A DNA stretch of 64,000 nt from assembly GCA_016713405.1 (NCBI GenBank), contig JADJPF010000001.1, positions 124,001 to 188,000 of the forward strand, written 5' to 3'. This document shows, piece by piece, positions 51,937-59,570 of the stretch. The notes under the pieces were generated by a model. The model saw only the letters and a program-made list of their open reading frames with translations. It did not search any database and had not been told where the DNA came from. The stretch's first letter is position 1. Each line of letters begins with the position of its first letter. A program made the position numbers and the translations under genes. This stretch comes from Blastocatellia bacterium (GTDB lineage: Bacteria; Acidobacteriota; Blastocatellia; Chloracidobacteriales; JADJPF01).

Positions 51937-54480
51937 CTACAACTTTTTTAATAAAGGTAATCGAGTTAACTTAATTAGATCTGCTGGTTTTTTCCAAGTT
52001 TTTTCTTTTAGTTTTGCTTCTAAACGAATAAGACGAAAAATTTCATTCTGAATGTCTGTAAGGTCTGAGCTAATTGCTAAATAATGAGCATTGCGACGTA
52101 GAGCAGTACAAAGTTTTACTTGATCCAATAAATTAAGGTCGTTGGATAGCAAAGAAATAGGCCGACCATCTTTACCAACTCTAGGGCGAACAGTTACTTG
52201 TAGGGTTTTATTAGGTTCTAAAAGGCTAATTTCTGCTGCTAAAGTTGTTTCTCCTGTATAGCTATTAAGACGTTCTGCTAAAGGTACTAATAATTCTTTT
52301 TCAATTGCACGTTTAAGCGGACGTGCGCCATAACGAGGGTTATAACCTTTTTGAGCAAGCAAATTAGACGCTTCAGTAGAATATTGTAAAGTTACTCCCC
52401 GATATAAAATGCCGTTTCGTTGAGTAATTTTATCTAACTCTCTATTAGTAATTTGCTTAATAATTTCTGGAGGTAGAGGAGTAAAAGGAACTATTCGGTC
52501 AATTCGGTTATATAATTCAGGACGTAAAAATTCACGCACAGCAGTAGCAAAATGTTTATTAGCCGTCAGTAAATCATCTTGTTGAAATCCAACCGTACCT
52601 TTTTGAAAAGATTCTGCTCCTAAATTAGAAGTCATAATTACAACTGAGTTACGAAAATCAGCTAATTTACCTCCTGAATCAGTTAATCGACCTTCTCCTA
52701 AAACCTGTAATAATAAGTCAAAGAAGCTAGAATGAGCTTTTTCAAATTCATCAAATAAAATAACAGAAAAAGGTTGTTCTCTAACTTTAGCTGTTAGTAA
52801 ACCTTCTGACGCAAAAACCCCACCAATTAAACGTGTAACTGAAATAGGATCAGAATATTCACTCATATCAAAGCGGGAAAGACGTTCTTTGTTTTGAAAG
52901 AGAAATTCTGCAAGGGATTTTGCCATTTCGGTTTTCCCTACACCAGTTGGGCCAATAAATAAAAATGAGGCAATAGGTTTATTGGGACGTGTTAGCTCAG
53001 CTTTTACCATTGCTAAAACATCAATTACACAATTAACAGCCTCTTGTTGACCAATAACACGCTCGGAAAACCATTTATGTGTATTTTCTAGGTCAAATTT
53101 AACTTTGTCGTCTAATAGAAATAAAGGTAGTCCAGTTTCACGAGAAAATGCAGAAATTATGTCTGCTTCTATTATTTGTTGGTCTGGAGCTAAAGTAATA
53201 TGGTGTTCTGGTGATAGCTGAGAAATTAGGTTCTTAAAAAACCTAATAGGACGGCCAGGATAGGCCGAATAAGTAGCATAACGACGGTGTAACTTGTCTA
53301 GTAGTTCTAAAGCTTCAATAGTGATGATAGGTTTATTTTTTCTTGCTGCAATAGCATAACTTAGTAAAATTGCTCGACCTTTTTCTAAATCAGGTTCGGC
53401 AATTTTAATTTGTTGAAAAGCTGATAATAAATGAGGGTCTTCTTTTTCTATTAATGGTAATTGTTCTGGAGTGCATTCAACTACAGCAGTAAGATCTCCA
53501 CGTACTAAGTAGGGGCGGAAAAAAGAAGCAATACCTTGGTTATTATGTTCGCTTTTACCTACATTCATTAGCTCTACTAAATTGCCAAAAAATAAAACGG
53601 CTTTTTGTTTAGAGGCTTCTTGCCAAACTTCTTTGCAGCGTTCTTGCCACATTCCAAAACCTGACATTCCAGCAACTAATTTTGCTCCACTAGTAGCCCA
53701 AAAAGGGGTGTTAGTAAGCTGAAATTTAGCTCTATCCTTAACTAGTTGATGAAAAATAGCTGTTTTACCAACACCAGAATTACCAACCAACAAAACGCTT
53801 TTAGCCATTCGACCTGTTAAAGCATCAGCTAAACGCTTTACTTCTGACTCAACTTCATAAGCTATTGGCAATGGCTGATTATTAAGAGAAGTTCCTATCT
53901 CTTTTAATATTGATGGTTTATCAAGTTCATTTTTTTCTATTTGAAGAGCAATTTGTTTTGGGCTACGAATATCTGTAGAAAGAGATATTTCCTTTAGTTC
54001 AAGCTGTTCAATACGTTGAAGCCAAGTTAGCTGTTTGAGTGAGTTTACTGCTTTACGTCTAAGCAATTCAGCTTTAATTTCTGCTAAAACTTTTTCTGCT
54101 AATTTATCTCTATCTTTTTGTTTATTAATAATTTCAATTTCTAAAGCTGGAACATAAACTATGTCTAGGGTTTCGCTATGTTGCCATTCAACTGTATGAA
54201 AAGTAAGCTCTAAGGGTTCTTGCCATTCAAAAACTTCTTTATTTGGCGATAAAGTTAAAGAAACTTTTTTGACTAGGGCTGAACTACTAAGTTGACGGCG
54301 ATGGATGTCTATTAAAGGCAGTTTGGGCAGAATATATTTTAAGCTAGCAACTAAATTTGTTTCAGCTTTTTCTAAATTTGTATGATAGGCAAGCACTTCT
54401 GGAAAGAATAGGGCTTCAGTTAAAAATGTCTCGTTTTCTAAAACTTGACCAATAGACGATATTTTAATTTCTAATTTCAT
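51937..54480 (-). CDS. Hsp100/ClpB-like double AAA+ ATPase with non-Clp N-terminus
   Basis: 847 aa in this frame. The N-terminal 190 residues are not Clp-N repeats: the first 50 resemble a HicB/UPF0150-like fold (NETFLTEALFFPEVLAYHTN, KAETNLVASLKYIL). AAA-1 (about 215-420) has Walker A GNSGVGKTA, but its Walker B is FFGNLVELM where ClpB has IDE-LH, so hydrolysis is probably lost; the arginine-finger region (ALERRF in ClpB) is LLSAFQQ. AAA-2 (about 480-700) is intact: GPTGVGKTEMAKSLAE, VILFDEFEKAH, VIMTSNLG, the D2-small domain with GARPLKRAIEKELL. The frame stops right after an A6 run; one added A continues it into the release-factor-like domain (total about 1128 aa). Divergent from 54563. 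Confidence 0.88.
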   Translation of the reverse strand: MKLEIKISSIGQVLENETFLTEALFFPEVLAYHTNLEKAETNLVASLKYILPKLPLIDIHRRQLSSSALVKKVSLTLSPNKEVFEWQEPLELTFHTVEWQHSETLDIVYVPALEIEIINKQKDRDKLAEKVLAEIKAELLRRKAVNSLKQLTWLQRIEQLELKEISLSTDIRSPKQIALQIEKNELDKPSILKEIGTSLNNQPLPIAYEVESEVKRLADALTGRMAKSVLLVGNSGVGKTAIFHQLVKDRAKFQLTNTPFWATSGAKLVAGMSGFGMWQERCKEVWQEASKQKAVLFFGNLVELMNVGKSEHNNQGIASFFRPYLVRGDLTAVVECTPEQLPLIEKEDPHLLSAFQQIKIAEPDLEKGRAILLSYAIAARKNKPIITIEALELLDKLHRRYATYSAYPGRPIRFFKNLISQLSPEHHITLAPDQQIIEADIISAFSRETGLPLFLLDDKVKFDLENTHKWFSERVIGQQEAVNCVIDVLAMVKAELTRPNKPIASFLFIGPTGVGKTEMAKSLAEFLFQNKERLSRFDMSEYSDPISVTRLIGGVFASEGLLTAKVREQPFSVILFDEFEKAHSSFFDLLLQVLGEGRLTDSGGKLADFRNSVVIMTSNLGAESFQKGTVGFQQDDLLTANKHFATAVREFLRPELYNRIDRIVPFTPLPPEIIKQITNRELDKITQRNGILYRGVTLQYSTEASNLLAQKGYNPRYGARPLKRAIEKELLVPLAERLNSYTGETTLAAEISLLEPNKTLQVTVRPRVGKDGRPISLLSNDLNLLDQVKLCTALRRNAHYLAISSDLTDIQNEIFRLIRLEAKLKEKTWKKPADLIKLTRLPLLKKL

Positions 54481-54562
54481 AAAATTAATATTTTGTTTTA
54501 GAAGAAATTTTTTAATTGTTTATAATCTTTTGCAATGATAATCTGGTGTGAGGTAAAAAGCT

Positions 54563-54967
54563 ATGTCAGCAAAACATTTATTTTTACTGGGTTTTATTAA
54601 CTTTTTTTTGATTATTGGAGTTTCTATGGCACAAGACGAGTATTTTGCAGTAAACAAAAGCACTAATCTTAAAGAACATGTAGATAAAAAAATAAAAATA
54701 TCAGGTAAAAAAACAAAATTTGTCGCACAACACCCAATTGTAACTGTACCTGCTGTATTAGCAAAAGATGGTAAAAAAGAGTTACAAAGTTATTTAGATA
54801 CAGACTTTGGGCAACTAATAGTCGTTTCTCAAGAAAACATAGATTGCCCAAATGAGGAAATTACTTTGTTTGGAAAGCTAAAACACTTTTCTATGGGTGG
54901 TAAAAAAGATACAAAAGGTTCTTATAGTAATTACATTGTTTATGTTGACAAATACGAATGTAAGTAA
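54563..54967 (+). CDS. Small exported OB-fold-like protein
   Basis: 134 aa, ATG with GAGGT upstream. Signal peptide of 24 residues (SMAQDE). The mature part is beta-rich with alternating strands (KEHVDKKIKISGKKTKFVAQ ... FGQLIVVSQ ... EEITLFGKLKHFS ... NYIVYVDKYECK), the strand order of a single OB-fold. There are two Cys. Function unknown; a periplasmic or outer-membrane binding protein is plausible. It is divergent from the Hsp100 gene. Confidence 0.7.
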   Translation: MSAKHLFLLGFINFFLIIGVSMAQDEYFAVNKSTNLKEHVDKKIKISGKKTKFVAQHPIVTVPAVLAKDGKKELQSYLDTDFGQLIVVSQENIDCPNEEITLFGKLKHFSMGGKKDTKGSYSNYIVYVDKYECK

Positions 54968-54971
54968 TATT

Positions 54972-55003
54972 TAATAGACAAACCTTAAAGAATTTGTCTA
55001 TTA
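54972..55003 (+). terminator. Intrinsic terminator after the OB-fold-like gene
   Basis: Perfect 11-bp stem TAATAGACAAA / TTTGTCTATTA with a 10-base loop. T-rich beyond the stem is limited. Confidence 0.65.
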
Positions 55004-55067
55004 TCAATAAACCTTACAAAAGTTAAATTAAACATTTTATTATTTTTAGTCTTTTAAAATTGAATTT

Positions 55068-55469
55068 ATGTCCCAACCCTTACGTCTGATACTAAAAAAG
55101 ATTACTCTAACGCCTAAAAGCGATGGAAAACAACATATTTTAATTTGGCTGTCTGCTCGTGAAGAAATTTATGTTGGAGAAGCCATTGTTAGCGAAGATG
55201 AAGATGATTTACTTGCAGGAATTGTTGAAGCTACACTTCAAGCTATTAATAAAGCTTTGACTAAGCCTGTCACCTTAAAACTTGTTCATTGTCGGCAAAT
55301 TTTTCTAGCAGAAATAGCTAGTATTATATTCTTGGTAGTTATTCGAGTAGAAGCAGAAAATGATACTAAGCTTTTACCAGGAATTTCTTTATTTGGTCGA
55401 TTTACTGCTGAAGTAGCAGCAAAAGCCGCGCTAAAAGCATTAAATCGAACTATTACACAATATTTCTAA
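55068..55469 (+). CDS. Hypothetical protein
   Basis: 133 aa, no leader, weak Shine-Dalgarno. Two short alpha/beta repeats are suggested: HILIWLSAREEIYVGEAIVS then DEDDLLAGIVEATLQAINKAL, and CRQIFLAEIASIIFLVVIRVEA then AEVAAKAALKALNRTI. The duplication is of structure, not close sequence. I do not recognise the family. It ends 5 bp before the convergent TPR gene. Confidence is in it being a gene, from length and coding look only. Confidence 0.6.
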   Translation: MSQPLRLILKKITLTPKSDGKQHILIWLSAREEIYVGEAIVSEDEDDLLAGIVEATLQAINKALTKPVTLKLVHCRQIFLAEIASIIFLVVIRVEAENDTKLLPGISLFGRFTAEVAAKAALKALNRTITQYF

Positions 55470-55474
55470 AAACT

Positions 55475-56617
55475 TTAAATTTCTCCTAAACCTTCTTTAA
55501 GTTTGGGGTGCAGTTGAGTTGCTAGTTTTGCGACCAGGTAACGTCTACTAGTAAAAAGTAATGTAGTAGCATGAGAAAGGTATTTACTAGCTGCTTGGTT
55601 ATCTGTTGCAAGTACAGCTAATATTCCTAGTCCATGTAAGGCTAATATATCATCTGCATTTAGTATTATTGCCTGACGAAAATACCTTTCAGCATCCATC
55701 AAACTATTTTGCTCTAAATAAAGTAGGGCTAAAGCTGTGTGGTAATCGCTACGGTAAGATTCACAGTTAATAGCTAGGCCGAGATTACGTTCTGTTAGTG
55801 TTAAATTATGCTCATATTGCCAATAAAAATTGGCAATTCGGAAATAATTATGAGCCATTCTTGGGCTAGTGCGAACAACACGATCAAAATCAGCCTCACC
55901 TTCTGAATGTTGCTTATTTATATGTCTGATAATACCTCTATTAATTAAAGCTATAGAGTTTTTTTGATCATAAGTTAAGGCAAGACGAATATAATCTAAA
56001 GCCTCTTCATAGCGTTTTTCCATTATTCGTACAGAACTAAGTCCCCCATAGGCTTCTGAATAATCATCTTCTAATGTTATTGCACGTTGATAACGACGCT
56101 CAGCACTACTTAAACGGCGGTCTGATAAAGCAATATGACCTAGAAAACAATGAAATGCTACTTCACTGCTATTAAATTTTAAGCCTAGTTTTAGAACGTC
56201 TTCTGCGGCTTTATAATTATTTCTTTCACAAAGCATTGCCGCATAGGTAAGACGGGCTTGCAAAAGTGTTCCATCTAGCTTTAATGCTTGATTAAGATGA
56301 TTTTCCGCTTCAGTACGTCTACCTAAATACCTGTATACATCTCCTAGTGCTTCAGGAACTAACGGCCAGTTAGGTAAAAGTTCAGCGGCTCTTTTATAGT
56401 GGTCTAAGGCTTGTTCATAGAATTCTTGTTTACGTGCTGCTTGACCTTGGCAAAAGGCTTCTGCTGCAATTAATTCGGCTAATTCTCCATGACGCGACCT
56501 TAATTGGTTAAATTCTTCTACTGCTGCTTGCCACTCTTGATAACTTTGTTTAAGCCAAGATTTTGCTTTAGAGCGATATGCTTTTATTAAAGGTTGTTGG
56601 TTGATTTCATTAAACAT
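55475..56617 (-). CDS. TPR-repeat protein (cytoplasmic)
   Basis: 380 aa, no signal peptide. About ten TPR units (e.g. EALGDVYRYLGRRTEAENHL, AYGGLSSVRIMEKRYEEAL). Likely scaffold for protein interactions. It is divergent from phaR with about 190 bp between, so it may share control with the PHA genes, but nothing else ties it to PHA granules. Confidence 0.8.
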   Translation of the reverse strand: MFNEINQQPLIKAYRSKAKSWLKQSYQEWQAAVEEFNQLRSRHGELAELIAAEAFCQGQAARKQEFYEQALDHYKRAAELLPNWPLVPEALGDVYRYLGRRTEAENHLNQALKLDGTLLQARLTYAAMLCERNNYKAAEDVLKLGLKFNSSEVAFHCFLGHIALSDRRLSSAERRYQRAITLEDDYSEAYGGLSSVRIMEKRYEEALDYIRLALTYDQKNSIALINRGIIRHINKQHSEGEADFDRVVRTSPRMAHNYFRIANFYWQYEHNLTLTERNLGLAINCESYRSDYHTALALLYLEQNSLMDAERYFRQAIILNADDILALHGLGILAVLATDNQAASKYLSHATTLLFTSRRYLVAKLATQLHPKLKEGLGEI

Positions 56618-56730
56618 AGTATTACCAATAAGTTGAAAGTTTCTTGTTCTAAGTTTTTACCTAAATGACAGTCAAAAGTTAAAGCAATTTTAAGCAATGT
56701 TCAAATCATTATTGCAAGCCTGGAAATATT

Positions 56731-56782
56731 TTGACGCAATGCGTTATTTTTTGTTGACACATTTGACGCAGCGCGTTATATT
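56731..56782 (+). promoter_or_regulatory. phaR promoter with two direct-repeat operators
   Basis: Operators TTGACGCAATGCGTTAT (56731-56747) and TTGACGCAGCGCGTTAT (56763-56779) are 32 bp apart start to start. Between them lies TTGACA (56754-56759), 17 bp, then TATATT (56777-56782). One operator lies upstream of -35 and the other between -35 and -10. PhaR-type repressors are known to autoregulate; assignment to PhaR is by position. Confidence 0.7.
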
Positions 56783-56805
56783 TTATTTATCAAGGAGATA
56801 AACAA

Positions 56806-57408
56806 ATGGCACATGTAATCAAGCGATATGCTAACCGTAAGTTATATGATTGCACTGCCAAGCGTTATATAAAGCTAGAAGAGTTAGCAGAATTAGTTAA
56901 ATCAGGTAAAGAAGTTAAGATAATTGATAATCTAACAGGTGAAGATATTACTAGTGTAACTTTGTCTAAAGTTTTATCAGAAGTAATATCTGATACTAAA
57001 CAAAATGGTCATATAAATGCTTCAATGCTAAGAGAAGTATTGCAAAAGCAATCGGACGCTGTAGTTGATTATGTAAAACAAGGTATTGAAGCAAGCGTTC
57101 GGACAGTAAAGGGTGTAGAACAACAATTACAACAACAAATACAACAAGTTCAGCAAGGTTGGAAGCGTGTTACAGGCCAAGAAGAAGCAAGTAGTGCAGA
57201 AGACTTTAAGTTTGTATTTCAAAGAATGATAGAAGAAAGTGTACATTTTTTAATTACTAAGATGAATTTGCCAACTAGGGCAGAAATTAGCCAACTTAAT
57301 CAACGTTTAGATGAAATAGAAGAATTAATAAAAGAAAGTCATAAGAAAGTTGATAAAAAAGTTACTAAAAAAACTAAAAATTCTCAAAAAAATATTAAAC
57401 AAGATTAA
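56806..57408 (+). CDS. phaR: Polyhydroxyalkanoate synthesis repressor PhaR
   Basis: 200 aa, ATG with AAGGAG 9 bases upstream. The N-terminal 60 residues are the PHB/PHA accumulation regulator DNA-binding domain (IKRYANRKLYDCTAKRYIKL and EDITSVTLSKVLSEV). A Gln-rich coiled coil follows, then a C-terminal granule-type motif MNLPTRAEISQLNQRLDEIE and a Lys-rich tail. PhaR binds PHA granules and DNA; free PhaR represses phasin and its own gene. It sits in an operon with the phasin-like gene 33 bp downstream and has two operators in its promoter. Confidence 0.92.
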   Translation: MAHVIKRYANRKLYDCTAKRYIKLEELAELVKSGKEVKIIDNLTGEDITSVTLSKVLSEVISDTKQNGHINASMLREVLQKQSDAVVDYVKQGIEASVRTVKGVEQQLQQQIQQVQQGWKRVTGQEEASSAEDFKFVFQRMIEESVHFLITKMNLPTRAEISQLNQRLDEIEELIKESHKKVDKKVTKKTKNSQKNIKQD

Positions 57409-57441
57409 CTTTAATAAATAGCAATATAAGGAGATAAGCAT

Positions 57442-58104
57442 ATGTCAAAAACTACAGAAAAAACCACTAAAACTACCAAAACTAGTAAAGCCACTAAAAA
57501 AGTTCAACCAAACACAACTAAGACTGCTAAAACTAATAATAGCTTTAGCTTTATTAACACAGCCCAAGCTCCTATTGAATTATTTAAAGATGTTGCTACT
57601 AAGAGTATTTATTTTAGTTTAGGATTAGGTTCTTATCTTTTAAGTGGTCGTGAAAACCTACAAACCTTACAAAATTTTAAGTTTGAATCTTTAAAAGGTG
57701 ATTTAAGAAAGAATGTAGATAAATTTATCACCACTACAATTAATAAAGGTGAAAAGCTAGAAGCTGACACTACAAAATCACTAAAAAGTTTTGAAGAAGC
57801 TCAAAGAAATAGAGTAAAAGAATTTTTTACTACACCAAAACCAACCATAGAAACTAATGAAAATATTGAAGAAAAAATTGAAGAAGTTATTTCTTCTCTA
57901 GATCTTCCAACACGTAATGAAATTCATCAACTTAATCGTCGTCTAAATGAGCTTTCAAAAGAGTTATCTCGTCAACGTACTAGCAGCACAAGCCGCAAAG
58001 CTACAAAAACCAACAAAACCGAAATTGCAGAAGAAAAAGTAACAGAAGTTGCTGAAGTAGTAGCAGTAGAAAATACCAATGTAGAAAAGACTGCTAGCGT
58101 TTAA
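57442..58104 (+). CDS. Phasin-like PHA granule-associated protein
   Basis: 220 aa, ATG with AAGGAG. A Thr/Lys-rich N-terminus (1-30), a hydrophobic amphipathic segment (about 40-75, FKDVATKSIYFSLGLGSYLL), then coiled-coil and the motif LDLPTRNEIHQLNRRLNELS that PhaR shares, as in PhaF/PhaI- and PhaM-type proteins. Tail again Thr/Lys/Glu-rich. A role in coating or segregating PHA granules is likely. Immediately downstream of phaR; its terminator is probably 58493-58526. Confidence 0.85.
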   Translation: MSKTTEKTTKTTKTSKATKKVQPNTTKTAKTNNSFSFINTAQAPIELFKDVATKSIYFSLGLGSYLLSGRENLQTLQNFKFESLKGDLRKNVDKFITTTINKGEKLEADTTKSLKSFEEAQRNRVKEFFTTPKPTIETNENIEEKIEEVISSLDLPTRNEIHQLNRRLNELSKELSRQRTSSTSRKATKTNKTEIAEEKVTEVAEVVAVENTNVEKTASV

Positions 58105-58146
58105 TACAGCGTAACTTAAGTAAGTTAATATTTTTTGAATTTCTTG

Positions 58147-58353
58147 AGTCCTGAAGGGACGAAATAATTGTAGCCTAGGTCGTAAAACCTAAGCTTAGTG
58201 ATTATACATAATTAGAGTCGCGTAGCGGCGACATAATAAACCTAATTAACACAATATTTTAATTATGTCGTCACTACGTGACTCTATAAATACTATACTA
58301 CTATACGTAGGGTTAAAACCCTGTACTACAAATATGTCGCCCCGTTGGGGCTT
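58147..58353. repeat. Inverted pair of three-hairpin intergenic repeats
   Basis: Two copies of an approximately 91-bp element in opposite orientation (58147-58237 and 58262-58353), separated by 24 bp. Each copy has three small palindromes: a GTCC/GGAC or GCCCC/GGGGC outer hairpin, a TAGGT/ACCTA or AGGGTT/AACCCT middle hairpin, and a GTCGC/GCGAC or GTCAC/GTGAC inner hairpin next to GACATAAT. Loops differ but stems covary, so structure is conserved over sequence. GC-rich against the background. Resembles REP or palindromic intergenic repeats that RAYT-type transposases move; no transposase is in the window. Confidence 0.75.
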
Positions 58354-58492
58354 TAAGAAATAAAACCTCAGAAAACTTTGTTTACAGAGTATTTAATTAA
58401 GTTTAATTAAGTTTTTTTAAGTTTAAGCCAAGGGTAAATCCAATAGCTTAAACCTCCTCTCCAACGTGTAACAAAAATAGGGCCAATAGTTT

Positions 58493-58526
58493 ATGCCACT
58501 GCTAAAAACAGTGGCATTTTTATTTT
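58493..58526 (+). terminator. Intrinsic terminator
   Basis: Perfect 9-bp stem ATGCCACTG / CAGTGGCAT around CTAAAAA, followed by TTTTATTTTTT. It likely ends the phaR operon or shields the ABC genes downstream. Confidence 0.85.
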
Positions 58527-58596
58527 TTAAATATTTTTATTATTTGGGGTTAAACAAACTTTCATAGTATTATTAACCAGGAAAGGGTAGAAATTT

Positions 58597-59532
58597 ATGA
58601 TAGCTACTTTTGGCTTGACAAAGTATTATGAGACAATTTCAGCAGTAAAAAATGTAGATCTTTTTATAGGCCATAGTGAAATTTGCGGACTAATCGGCCC
58701 AAATGGAGCAGGCAAAACCACTCTCTTAAAAATGCTTGCAGGGCTTTTACTTCCTACTAGTGGACGTATTGAAATTGCTGGAGAAGAAGTAGGAGCAGAA
58801 CCAAAAAAACTTCATTCCTTTGTAGGCTATTTACCAGATAATTTTGGCCTTTATGATGAACTAACTGTTTGGCAATTCTTAGACTATTTTGCTAATGCCC
58901 AAAACGTTGAGCATCTATCAATTCCTAGGCGTATTGAAAAAGTTTTGGATGTAACCCGACTTGTCTCTAAACGAAATGCTTTAGTTGGAACTCTATCACG
59001 AGGAATGAGACAACGTGTTTTAGTTGCAAAAACTCTCTTATCTCATCCTAAAGTTTTACTTTTTGATGAGCCTGCTTCTGGACTAGATCCTCTAGCAAGA
59101 CGCGAACTTTGCGAGTTAATTAAAATGCTTGGTTCAATGGGGCAAACTATTATTGTTAGCTCTCATATTTTAAGCGAGTTAGCCGACTTTTGCACTTCTG
59201 TTGCAATTATGGAACAAGGGCGACTAGTTAGATCTGGAAGAATTAATGATATAGTAGAAACACTAGCAACAGGTATTAATGTAATTATAGAAATAATAGA
59301 AGATTTAGCAGAATTTGATAGACTAGCTGCTAGACTAAGAGAATTACCTGTAGTACAAAAACTTACTTTATCAAATTATAAATTAAGCTTTACTTTTTTG
59401 GGTACACGTTCAGACCTGGCACAACTACATAGGGATGTAGTATTAAGCCATCCAGGGATAGTATCTTTTTATGAGAAACAATTAACAGTTGAAGATGTAT
59501 TTATGGCTGTTAGTAGTCATCAAACTTCTTAA
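58597..59532 (+). CDS. ABC transporter ATP-binding protein
   Basis: 311 aa, ATG with AGGAAAGGG upstream. Walker A GPNGAGKTTLLK, Q-loop, signature LSRGMRQRV (non-canonical LSGGQ), Walker B VLLFDEPASGLDP, D- and H-loop (SSHILSELADF). The first 230 residues are a CcmA/GldA-like domain; the C-terminal 80 are a regulatory tail. Partner permease is the next gene, 38 bp on. The pair resembles drug, lipid or Gld-type exporters; the substrate is unknown. Confidence 0.93.
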   Translation: MIATFGLTKYYETISAVKNVDLFIGHSEICGLIGPNGAGKTTLLKMLAGLLLPTSGRIEIAGEEVGAEPKKLHSFVGYLPDNFGLYDELTVWQFLDYFANAQNVEHLSIPRRIEKVLDVTRLVSKRNALVGTLSRGMRQRVLVAKTLLSHPKVLLFDEPASGLDPLARRELCELIKMLGSMGQTIIVSSHILSELADFCTSVAIMEQGRLVRSGRINDIVETLATGINVIIEIIEDLAEFDRLAARLRELPVVQKLTLSNYKLSFTFLGTRSDLAQLHRDVVLSHPGIVSFYEKQLTVEDVFMAVSSHQTS

Positions 59533-59570
59533 TTATTTAGAGGCACCCGCCTATTTTTAGAGAGGTGATT

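Noticed and set aside
58104..58130. Second copy of the 126-bp MITE-like element near 58115
   Set aside because: Only about 15 bases at the end match (TACAGCGTAACTTAA); no opposite terminal repeat or internal 19-bp stem was found, so it is mentioned only as a similarity.
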